This document shows positions 20,500 to 30,559 of a stretch of 64,000 nucleotides of DNA, piece after piece. Origin of the DNA: Dicyema japonicum (lineage: Eukaryota; Dicyemida; Rhombozoa; Dicyemidae); NCBI GenBank assembly GCA_011109175.1, contig RDEW01000036.1, forward strand, positions 251,583 to 315,582, read 5' to 3'. The notes below the pieces were generated by a model. It saw only the letters and a list, made by a program, of their open reading frames with translations. It made no database searches and was not told where the DNA came from. Position numbers and translations under genes: made by a program. Every line of letters begins with the position of its first letter. Position 1 is the first letter of the stretch.

Positions 20500-22600
20500 T
20501 AAATTTTTTTTTTAAAAAAAAAAATAAAATAAATAAAAATTAATTAACAATAAAATATTATTTATTAACTATGGAGAAGATCGACTGCTGACATTAAGGG
20601 AGTAAGCGTTTACGCAGACAACTGCGATCCAATTAGTTGCCTCAGCCAGACCGCTTCCCGCACGTCTTTCTGGCGGTGGGCCAATTTCCCCCCGAATTCC
20701 TTCAGGAAAGAGGCTGTAATACTTCCGGCCCACCAGACGTCTCGATTGCACCGGTACAAAACGGTAACGGTCCCAATTTCGCCATATTTTTTAATCTTGA
20801 TTTTCTCGGCCAGATCAACTGCCGATCCAGCAGACTGCGCCGAGCTGAGTATCGTCGAGTTCGAGAAAGAATCCACAACAGTGCAGTCCCATACGAGCTA
20901 TTTTCCCTCAGTGAACGGAAAGATAACCCATCCGGTCTTTTCCCATCTCCGCGGTCCAATCCCACAGGCTCCAGTACTGCCGGGAAGCCTGCCGCTTCAA
21001 GAGCATACATGACAATGTTGTTCATAGCAGCATGGCGGGGTGCTGTGCCCGCACTCCTTTTGCACGAGAGGGATGCAGCCCTTTGGCATCGACGATCCCT
21101 CCACAACGACATTGGTGTTCGACGTAAACATCAACTCCTAGGCTTTGTGCGATCCCAATCCGAATACAGTCATCGTTCAAAAGGGTCCCCAGGGAGGAAC
21201 ACGGGAGTGCATCCAGCCACGCTCCGCTCCCATGGTTAGCGGCGGACACGAGGAATACAAGACGATGCTGGTTGGCGTCAATGATATTCTTGGAGTAGAT
21301 CTCATCCCAGTCACGTTGTCTCGAAGGATCGTTCGGCATATCCAAACCAGATTCACACCGTTCGCTGACGAGCTTCGTCGAAGACTTTTCCCAAGAAAGT
21401 CCGGTTGGAAAACATAGGATATCTTGGACCAAAAGGCTTCCACTTGAGAGCGATGACACATTTGTTGGAAAGGAGATCTCCAGCGCCGATCTGAACCCGT
21501 ACCTCGATGCGTATAGGAAGCTTGCATTGATTCAACTCGGCACGTCAAAATGGATGTTTAGAAGCAATTCAGCTGATTTTCTCAATGTCCTATCCAGTGA
21601 CAGGAGAATGTCACGATGTTTGAAGCAGGGAGAACATCGGAGAGCATATAGGAGTTTGGGCAAGCCGATGCTATTCTTCAAAAAGAGAATTTCGCTGTAT
21701 GAGCATCGAGTAAAGATTTCTCCTTAACTCTAGAGAGTTCATTCTCTTTTGTTAGTAGATGGCTCCGCAGTTCCTTTTCGTAAAGTGGGCTCCCAAGAAA
21801 GTATGTCCGCTCCTGGGTACGACGGTAATTCCAGGTAGTACCGAGTTGAAAGACTCGACCATGTTGATAAAATCACTCTCTCGAGTATGTGATTATTAGC
21901 TCCGATTTCTTTAATTTATCTCAAGTCCGAGGTTTCGTAGTGCCAGCATGGTATGTGACAGAACGTCATGAACTTTTCTCTACGGCCCTACAATCGTGGC
22001 GTCATCAAGATACCAGAGGTTTAGTTGTGTGTTGATAGAGCGGACAAATTTATCGATGGCCAGAGCGAAAAGAAATGGACCAAGTGGGTCCTCTTCCTGG
22101 ACTCCAGTCTCCGAAAACCAGTGAAGAATTGTTCTGTAAGCGAGGTAGACAAGTGGAATAAGACCCGGGGCTGTTTGCTTGTAGTTTCGAAAATTTGATT
22201 CCTCCTCAGTGAATTGAAGGCATTGCAGATGTCCAGCTTGAACCCCATGTGTGGGTTTTGTTCGTCTTTCTGTCCAAAAAACACCTTGCAGCATGCACTG
22301 CCGCCTCGTATCCGTTCCTTACACCAACCCCCAGTTGGAGGGGGGATAATTCTTCAGATATTTTCGGACAGACAATACTGCATGCGATTTTCGCTGTCAG
22401 TCTTCTGAAATAGTTGCCGACAGCGATGGGGCGGCTGTCGGAGAACATGGATGTTTTCGTCTGAGTAGTTCAAGCACCTCAGGTGTCGCAGCCATGACAG
22501 CATCGTCGCTGGTAACGACGCGCAACGCCGCTCGGACGTCGCCTTCAAATAATTTACGATTTACTCTCTCTCCAAGTTTTTCCGGGCCATTCAAAGAAAA
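20500..22600 (-). mobile_element. Family C LINE, copy 1 (decayed)
   Basis: Minus-strand pieces in order: a pre-RT segment (22594-22397, NRKLFEGDVRAALRVVTSDD), RT with RPIAVGNYFRRLTAKIA, GFKLDICNAFNSLRRN, GVQEEDPLGPFLFALAIDKF and the catalytic LWYLDDATIVG (to about 21980), then the thumb and the C-terminal knuckle [17 protein letters not shown] with [20 protein letters not shown] (21140-20900). The C-terminus near 20620 resembles REAVWLRQLI. The 3' end is T-rich on the plus strand (about 20500-20535), a poly(A) tail. Frames are heavily broken. Confidence 0.75.
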
Positions 22601-24772
22601 GCTGTGCTGGGAAGTCTGTAGCCTTCAGAGCTCTGACGATCACATCGTTCAGAGCAGCATGACGTGGTCCCCTTCCGGCGCTTCTTCTGCAGGACAGCGG
22701 GTGCAATCCTTTCGCATCGACTGTTTTCCCGCATCGGCATCGGTGCTCCTGGCAAACGTCTAGTCCCAGCCTTTGTCCGATTCCAATCTCAAATAATCGT
22801 CGTCCAATAGAGTCCCTAAGTTTGGGCAAGGTATTGCAACAAGCCATGCTCCACTCCTCCATTTGAAGCTGACACCAAACAAACCAGACGATGTTTATTT
22901 GCTTTTTTTAAGGTCTTCCAAAATTTTGGAGCACCCAATGTTATCCAAATTACGTTGCTTCGTTGTATCTTTGGAGATTTTAAGTCCGGACCCGTTCCAT
23001 TTCCGACAAGCTTCGTCAAATTACTCATTCCAGCAAAGCCCAATAGTGTGATCAAGAACTTACAGTGTCAAATGTCTGCAGCTTGAGAGAGACGATATAT
23101 GCCGGGTACGCAACCTCCAGCGCCGATCTTAGACCGACACCCCCAAATCCAGAGGGAAGCTTACATTGTTTCCAACCAAGTTCGTCGAAGCGGACGTTAA
23201 TTAGTGACTCAACAGTTTGCTTGAGAGATTTGTCTATTGAAAGTAGAATGTCATATTGTTCGTAGCAGGGTGAACATCGGAGTAGATATAAAAGCTTGGG
23301 TAGTCCGATGTTGTTTCTCATCAGGAAGAAAGATGTGTGAGAGTCGAGACATGACAATCTTTTCGCAAGGCGTGTTAATTCTTCATTTTTAGAAAGTAGA
23401 TGGTTCTTGAGTTCTTCTTTGCTGAGTGGGCATCCGAGGAAATATAATTTATCAACTGGCACAGTCGGGATCCCAGGAAGCAGTTCGTTAAAAGACTCCT
23501 TGATAGAGAGGAAGTCGGTGTATGGATATGAGACATTTATTAGCTCTGATTTGTTAACATTGATGTCCAAGCCCAAATGTTTTAAAGCGGGTAACGCTTT
23601 ACGTAATGAATTGTATGTTTCCTTGAACGATCCTCCAATTGTGGCATCATCGAGGTACCATAGATTTAGCTGAGCATCAATTGATCTCACAACCCCATCA
23701 ATAGTCAGGGCAAATAAGAGGTCCGAGCGGATCTCCTTATTGACACCCGTTTTTGATTAAATAATTTTATTTTCAAAAACCAAAGACGTATCTTCCCCAT
23801 AGGATATTGACAAGAGGAAAAAGCTTTGGAGCCCTCTTCCAACACGTTTTCATAATTTCATTCTCTTCCAATGCATTCATTTGAAATATTTTTCTGTGTG
23901 AAAAAGCGCCTTGCTGCATGAACCGCAGTCTCACATTCGTTCTGGATACTAACACACATTTGTTTAGGAAAGAACTCCTCTCCGAGTTGTCGGCTCACCA
24001 GAGTCGATGCTACTTTTGCTGCAAATCTTCTAAAATAGTTCCCGACCGCAATGGGGCGGATTCCTCCGTTGGGTTTTTTGAAAGCAAGTAGCCTTGCAGA
24101 GAAGAGCAATTCTCTGGCATAGGATGCCGCCGTTAACCATTTTTCTGATTATGTCCGTAATTGATTTGACAATACAGCGTCCAGCTTCCGAGGTGTAAGT
24201 GGACGTAAGGTCCTTAATATGGCCAGGACGTAACCCTTCCAAGCCTCCACCGCTGCTAGCGGCGAAGGAAGTTATTCCGTGGCGCACTTCGGATTCGGTA
24301 ATGATGATCTCCTGGGTTCCTTCAGGATTCAAAAACTTTTTATAGTCAGTCGGTGCATCTGGATGCTTTAGTATTAAGGTATTTAGGACCTCGGGGTACA
24401 AGACAATACTGTGTCATCGGATGTGATAACCGTAAGGCTGCCCGCACGTCGCCTTCAAGAAGTTTCCGGTTTACTATCTCCTTTAGTTTGTTGGGGGCAT
24501 TTTGATGAATACTCCTCTGGTTTCGACCTCATTGACAGTATGTGCATGTTCAAGTATTTCGTGTATGTTATGACAGCTAAAATTCATTATGTTTCGTTTC
24601 AGTTTCCCGGATAAGTTGAGTCGGGAGTTTGTTTCTTTATTATTGTCCTCAGATTCCTTTGTAGGTATTCCGAGTGCGACAGGTGCAAATCATATAAGTT
24701 TTAGCCAGGATTCCCAACTGTCAGAGGATAGTGCGTGATCAATGGCATCTGAAAGACACGTTGCTGCGGCAA

Positions 24773-27700
24773 TTCGTACTCCTTTAGGGATTTTTACTAG
24801 GATCTTCATGGCTTTCCTGAGTTTCGAGATCTTCGTACTCCTTTAGGGATTTTTACTAAGATCTTCATGGCTTTCCTGAGGTTCGAGATCTTCGTACTCC
24901 TTTAGGGATTTTTACTAGATCTTCATGGCTTTCCTGAGGTTCGAGATCTTCGTACTCCTTTAGGGATTTTACTAGGATCTTCATGGCTTTCCTGAGGTTC
25001 GAGATCTTCGTACTCCTTTAGGGATTTTTACTAGGATCTTCATGGCTTTCCTGAGTTCGAGATCTTCGTACTCCTTTAGGGATTTTTACTAGGATCTTCA
25101 TGGCTTTCCTGAGTTCGAGATCTTCGTACTCCTTTAGGGATTTTTACTAGGATCTTCATGGCTTTCCTGAGTTTCGAGATCTTCGTACTCCTTTAGGGAT
25201 TTTTACTAAGATCTTCATGGCTTTCCTGAGGTTCGAGATCTTCGTACTCCTTTAGGGATTTTTACTAAGATCTTCATGGCTTTCCTGAGGTTCGAGATCT
25301 TCGTACTCCTTTAGGGATTTTTACTAGGATCTTCATGGCTTTCCTGATTTCGAGATCTTCGTACTCTTTAGGGATTTTTACTAGATCTTCATGGCTTTCC
25401 TGAGGTTCGAGATCTTCGTACTCCTTTAGGGATTTTTACTAAGATCTTCATGGCTTTCCTGAGTTCGAGATCTTCGTACTCCTTTAGGGATTTTTACTAA
25501 GATCTTCATGGCTTTCCTGAGTTTCGAGATCTTCGTACTCCTTTAGGGATTTTTACTAAGATCTTCATGGCTTTCCTGAGTTCGAGATCTTCGTACTCCT
25601 TTAGGGATTTTTACTAAGATCTTCATGGCTTTCCTGAGTTCGAGATCTTCGTACTCCTTTAGGGATTTTTACTAAGATCTTCATGGCTTTCCTGAGTTCG
25701 AGATCTTCGTACTCCTTTAGGGATTTTTACTAAGATCTTCATGGCTTTCCTGAGGTTTCGAGATCTTCGTACTCCTTTAGGGATTTTTACTAAGATCTTT
25801 CATGGCTTTCCTGAGTTCGAGATCTTCGTACTCCTTTAGGGATTTTTACTAGATCTTCATGGCTTTCCTGAGGTTGAGATCTTCGTACTCCTTTAGGATT
25901 TTTACTAATCTTCATGGCTTTCCTGAGTTCGAGATCTTCGTACTCCTTTAGGGATTTTTTACTAGGATCTTCATGGCTTTCCTGAGGTTCGAGATCTTCG
26001 TACTCCTTTAGGGATTTTTACTAGGATCTTCATGGCTTTCCTGAGTTCGAGATCTTCGTACTCCTTTAGGGATTTTTACTAAGATCTTCATGGCTTTCCT
26101 GAGGTTCGAGATCTTCGTACTCCTTTAGGGATTTTTACTAGGATCTTCATGGCTTTCCTGAGGTTCGAGATCTTCGTACTCCTTTAGGGATTTTTACTAG
26201 GATCTTCATGGCTTTCCTGAGGTTCGAGATCTTCGTACTCCTTTAGGGATTTTTACTAGGATCTTCATGGCTTTCCTGAGTTTCGAGATCTTCGTACTCC
26301 TTTAGGGATTTTTACTAAGATCTTCATGGCTTTCCTGAGGTTCGAGATCTTCGTACTCCTTTAGGGATTTTTACTAAGATCTTCATGGCTTTCCTGAGGT
26401 TCGAGATCTTCGTACTCCTTTAGGGATTTTTACTAGATCTTCATGGCTTTCCTGAGGTTTCGAGATCTTCGTACTTCCTTTAGGGATTTTTACTAGATCT
26501 TCATGGCTTTCCTGAGGTTTCGAGATCTTCGTACTCCTTTAGGGATTTTTACTAAGATCTTCATGGCTTTCCTGAGTTCGAGATCTTCGTACTCCTTTAG
26601 GGATTTTTACTAAGGATCTTCATGGCTTTCCCTGAGTTTCGAGATCTTCGTACTCCTTTAGGGATTTTTACTAATCTTCATGGCTTTCCTGAGTTTCGAG
26701 ATCTTCGTACTCCTTTAGGGATTTTTACTAAGATCTTCATGGCTTTCCTGAGGTTCGAGATCTTCGTACTCCTTTAGGTTTTTACTAAGATCTTCATGGC
26801 TTTCCTGAGTTCGAGATCTTCGTACTCCTTTAGGGATTTTATACTAAGATCTTCATGGCTTTCCTGAGGTTTCGAGATCTTCGTACTCCTTTAGGGATTT
26901 TTACTAGGATCTTCATGGCTTTCCTGAGTTTCGAGATCTTCGTACTCCTTTAGGGATTTTTACTAAGGATCTTCATGGCTTTCCTGAGTTCGAGATCTTC
27001 GTACTCCTTTAGGGATTTTTACTAGGATCTTCATGGCTTTCCTGAGGTTCGAGATCTTCGTACTCCTTTAGGGATTTTTACTAGATCTTCATGGCTTTCC
27101 TGAGGTTCGAGATCTTCGTACTCCTTTAGGGATTTTTACTAATCTTCATGGCTTTCCTGAGGTTCGAGATCTTCGTACTCCTTTAGGGATTTTTACTAGG
27201 ATCTTCATGGCTTTCCTGAGTTTCGAGATCTTCGTACTCCTTTAGGGATTTTTACTAAGATCTTCATGGCTTTCCTGAGGTTCGAGATCTTCGTACTCCT
27301 TTAGGGATTTTTACTAAGATCTTCATGGCTTTCCTGAGGTTCGAGATCTTCGTACTCCTTTAGGGATTTTTACTAGGATCTTCATGGCTTTCCTGAGTTC
27401 GAGATCTTCGTACTCCTTTAGGGATTTTTACTAGATCTTCATGGCTTTCCTGAGGTTCGAGATCTTCGTACTCCTTTAGGGATTTTTACTAAGATCTTCA
27501 TGGCTTTCCTGAGGTTCGAGATCTTCGTACTCCTTTAGGGATTTTTACTAGGATCTTCATGGCTTTCCTGAGTTTCGAGATCTTCGTACTCCTTTAGGGA
27601 TTTTTACTAAGATCTTCATGGCTTTCCTGAGTTCGAGATCTTCGTACTCCTTTAGGGATTTTTACTAGATCTTCATGGCTTTCCTGAGGTTCGAGATCTT

Positions 27701-28107
27701 CGTACTCCTTTAGGGATTTTTACTAGGATCTTCATGGCTTTCCTGAGGTTTCGAGATCTTCGTACTCCTTTAGGGATTTTTACTAGGATCTTCATGGCTT
27801 TCCTGAGTTCGAGATCTTCGTACTCCTTTAGGGATTTTTACTAGGATCTTCATGGCTTTCCTGAGTTTCGAGATCTTCGTACTCCTTTAGGGATTTTTAC
27901 TAAGATCTTCATGGCTTTCCTGAGGTTCGAGATCTTCGTACTCCTTTAGGGATTTTTACTAGGATCTTCATGGCTTTCCTGAGGTTCGAGCTCTTCGTAC
28001 TCCTTTAGGGATTTTTACTAGGATCTTCATGGCTTTCCTGAGGTTCGAGATCTTCGTACTCCTTTAGGGATTTTTACTAGGATCTTCATGGCTTTCCTGA
28101 GGTTCGA
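24773..28107. repeat. ~59-bp minisatellite, about 57 copies
   Basis: The unit runs from GAGATCTTCGTACTCC through TTTAGGGATTTTTACTA and GATCTTCATGGCTTTCC to CTGAGGTTC. Copies differ mainly by 1-3-base indels (GAGGTTCGAG, GAGTTCGAG, GAGTTTCGAG; CTAGGATC, CTAAGATC, CTAGATC). On the minus strand a unit encodes NLRKAMKILVKIPKGVRRSR, the codons of the host LINE. Because most units are not a multiple of three, the array cannot be one long protein repeat. Confidence 0.95.
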
Positions 28108-28390
28108 CATCTTCAAGAGAGTATGGTCTGTATGTGACAGTGTAAAGTTTGGGTGAGTTATTTTTTCCCGCCTGGGGGCCTCCATTCCAATACAAGAGGG
28201 GCACATCCAACTCGACAGCGTCTCGGCGCAAGCTTTACTCACTTTTATGCAGCCCAGATGGACGAATGATTCACATTGTGTGCAGTTAATCCCATATTTC
28301 CTGATATTCGATTGTCCACATAAAAAACATACCTGATTTGTCCGTACTGGATTTGTTCCTCGTACATTGTCTTCTTTTTCGTTCTTTATT
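28108..28390 (-). CDS. PHD-finger segment at the N-terminus of family C LINE
   Basis: On the minus strand the reading KNEKEDNVRGTNPVRTNQ leads into a C4HC3 finger: CFLC, then CTQC, then H and C in ESFVHLGC, then CPSC after a 15-residue spacer. The spacing (2, 11, 2, 4, 2, 15, 2) fits a PHD finger, a fold that usually reads histone tails. It is followed by THPNFTLSHTDHTLLKMSN. PHD fingers are known in ORF1 of some CR1-like LINEs. Here the finger probably belongs to the single ORF, or an upstream ORF, of family C. The true start is not clear. Confidence 0.75.
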
Positions 28391-28411
28391 TTCCATCTGA
28401 GATTTTTGTTA

Positions 28412-28725
28412 ATAATAATAATAAAGCATTTTCACGAGAGTCATAGTATTTTATAGCTCCCCATTGCAGGACACACTTTATTTAAGTAAAGAACAGTTAA
28501 TTTTAACTAATCCAAGGAATGATCTTCACTTCTTTTTCTTTTTCTTGTGTGTGATTCCTTTCTAGACAATCCAGTTCCGCAGTGAGTATCCACTTATGAC
28601 AGCGTCACTCGTCAAACCCTTTCTGCATCGTAGATGCGTGAACCTTCCACCAGGTGAACAGCAGCGAGATTCGAACCCGTAGCCTAAGCCACTTAAGACC
28701 GACACCTAACCACTAAGCCACCCGG
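28412..28725 (-). mobile_element. tRNA-derived SINE with 15-bp target duplication
   Basis: A perfect direct repeat CTGAGATTTTTGTTA (28397-28411, 28726-28740) flanks it. The A and B boxes lie at the minus-strand 5' end (GGGTTCGAATCTC near 28670), and the TTATTATTATT tail lies at the 3' end next to 28412. It inserted between the poly(A) of family C copy 3 and the PHD segment of copy 2. Confidence 0.9.
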
Positions 28726-28748
28726 CTGAGATTTTTGTTATTTAATTT

Positions 28749-29370
28749 TTTTTTTTTTTTTTTTTTTTTTTTGATTAACAAAATTTTTTTTAACAATTAA
28801 ACAAATGTCAGTTGAGGAAGCCCTGCTGCGTGGATTGCGAACGAGTTCCCTCGGAGTATGGCTATTCCTATCTTTTGTCTTAGCCATAACCCTTCTCGTT
28901 GATCCCTTTTTCTTTCTGGCAAGCAATCCTCCGAGTTCTTGCAAGAATTCAGCCGTCATTGGACCAACGGCTCCCGATGATTCGGTCGCAACAGGAGTAA
29001 ATCGGTAGCGATCCCCGAGGCAAGAATATTTCTTGATTTTTTAAATTTTCCGCGGTCGAAGCAGCTGCTCCAGGTGTCTGAACAGATTTAAAAATGTTCG
29101 TGCTTGAGAACGTGTCTATGCAAGTTGCGTCCCAGACCAAAGATCTTCAGACGTGAAGGGGAAAAGGGTCATCCCGTCAGGTCTCTTCCCATCTACTCGA
29201 TCAAGACCCACTGGTTCAAGCTGTGCTGGAAAGCCTGAAGCCTTCAGAGCTCTGACGATCACATCATTCAGAGCGGCATGACGTGGTCCCCTTCCGGCGC
29301 TTCTTCTGCAGGACAGCGGGTGCAATCCTTTCGCATCGACTGTTTTCCCGCATCGGCATCGGTGTTATTT
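28749..29370 (-). mobile_element. Family C LINE, copy 3 (5'-truncated 3' end)
   Basis: Minus strand: from [20 protein letters not shown] and [20 protein letters not shown] through [18 protein letters not shown] (29325-29160), then [17 protein letters not shown] and GAAASTAENLKNQEIFLPRG (29140-28990), and the C-terminal MTAEFLQELGGLLARKKKG. It ends in a long poly(A), seen as about 23 T at 28750-28772. The D...WDATC pair spaced after KRPDG is reminiscent of a PD-(D/E)XK nuclease core, but this is an inference. Confidence 0.8.
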
Positions 29371-29442
29371 AATTAAATAAAAAATTATTATAAAATTATA
29401 TAATTTTTGTTATATAAAACAAATAATTTTACTATAAACTAA

Positions 29443-29887
29443 ATGGATCCTGGTGAGGTTAACAAAGAAAGAGAGACAGCAGAAGATGTATTTGTTTGTT
29501 AATAAATCTAGGAGCTATCAAAGCTCGTTATGAACATAAAAGTTTATTTTAATTTTATTAGAGGAACATACGGAGTCCTCTGCTTCTTCTAGTAATGAAA
29601 TTGGGGATCAAATGGACATTTTATCCGACAATTCGGATATTTCTTATTCATCGACAGAGGCTATGGATAACAAACCATTCAAATCATCCTCTGAGAAGAT
29701 GTGGGAATTTTTAAACGACGATTATTACTCAGAACTGTTCCAGAAATTTTTGAACAAAGATATTTTCACAAAAAGCAACATAAAAATGAATATCACTGAA
29801 GACTTTGTCGAGAACTACGCTCCCATGGACATCATTCTTACTGATGATGAGGACTCTTTGATAATGTCGGACATTGATGGTTTCTAG
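29443..29887 (+). CDS. Small acidic protein, unknown function
   Basis: The proposed start is ATG at 29443 (MDPGEVNKERETAED). Next comes an intron of about 76 nt (29488-29563), then EHTESSASSSNEIGDQMDIL and a second exon to the TAG at 29887. The main exon is very rich in D, E and S and holds KMWEFLNDDYYSELFQKFL, a predicted helix, ending ILTDDEDSLIMSDIDGF. No transposon motifs are present. The intron is longer than in the other genes, and a start at the internal ATG (29612) is possible. I do not recognise a family. Confidence 0.45.
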
Positions 29888-30555
29888 TTTGCTCACGTTT
29901 GGTTGTTCGTATATAAAACTATTTTTTCTTAGATGTAAGTGAATATCTTTTTATTCTGTAATTAAATCTGTTTTAAAGAATTTATGGCACCACGTAGGAT
30001 TCGACGAGATTGCGCGCTTTAATTTTATTGTATTAAAAATTAATAATATTGATTATTTTATTTTTTTAATTAACAGTTATTTGTTGTGACTTACAACTAT
30101 CATGTTGCATAATTAATTACATAATTGTCTGCAATCCAGGATTCTTCCAAAAGAGTCATTGACCGAAATTTGTCCGCCTCTCGACAACGGAAGTTGATGA
30201 GGGCAACTACTGCACCCAAAATCCCCCCTCTACGAAGCCATTACCAAATACCTCAGAAACCACTCGAAATATGAGATAACTGCATTTTTCCTTTCTAAAG
30301 AACCATCCAGGATTCTCTTCCACGTAGGATAGAACCTCCTCCATGTCGTTCTGGGGTCGCTTAAGTACTTTCCTTCTTTAGCCCTGTGATTTTAGGGTAA
30401 TAATAATTATAACAGTTAATATTTGCCTTGAGATCCTATCCTCTTTGTTCCAATTGCCTCTGAAACCTATGGAGCAGTTGAAAGAATGTGGAAAGGATTC
30501 GTGATTAGGGTGCGATTCAGGAATGCTTGCGAGAGAGATGGTTTTCACAGCTCTC
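29888..30555 (-). other. Possible broken unknown gene on the minus strand
   Basis: Minus strand 30365-30110: MEEVLSYVEENPGWFFRKEK, then CSYLIFRVVSE, then a perfect 22-nt GT...TAG candidate intron (about 30248-30227). Reading continues with RGDFGCSSCPHQLPLSRGG and QISVNDSFGRILDCRQL. Composition is protein-like with a C-x2-C. Exons further upstream (30550-30400) could not be joined. I do not recognise the family. The remainder (29888-30110) is AT-rich with nothing visible. Confidence 0.3.
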
Positions 30556-30559
30556 TGTA

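Larger units (their letters stand above)
22554..28400 (-). mobile_element. Family C LINE, copy 2, expanded by an internal minisatellite
   Basis: Reading the minus strand: a PHD finger (about 28330-28190), then MSNLRKAMKILVKIPKGVR, where the sequence dissolves into ~57 tandem copies of its own ~59-bp stretch (28107-24773). The same reading then resumes with IAAATCLSDAIDHALSSDSW and continues through FSCHNIHEILEHAHTVNEV (24.6 kb). Next come a pre-RT segment (24401-24030), RT (24109-23052; RPIAVGNYFRRFAAKVA, SIDAQLNLWYLDDATIGG, PYTDFLSIKESFNELLPG) and the zinc knuckle [17 protein letters not shown] (22862-22554). Its end abuts copy 1. Without the array it would be about 2.5 kb. Confidence 0.75.

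Noticed and set aside
20569-20680. Plus-strand open frame 20637-21239 as a gene
   Set aside because: It is the complement of family C coding sequence; the minus strand carries the recognisable RT and knuckle motifs.
24773-28107. CRISPR-like array
   Set aside because: Units are contiguous with no unique spacers, the unit is LINE coding sequence, and the genome is eukaryotic with introns.
29488-29563. The 76-nt intron as evidence of normal-size introns
   Set aside because: The gene is unrecognised and the exon join is not supported by homology; the internal ATG at 29612 could be the true start.
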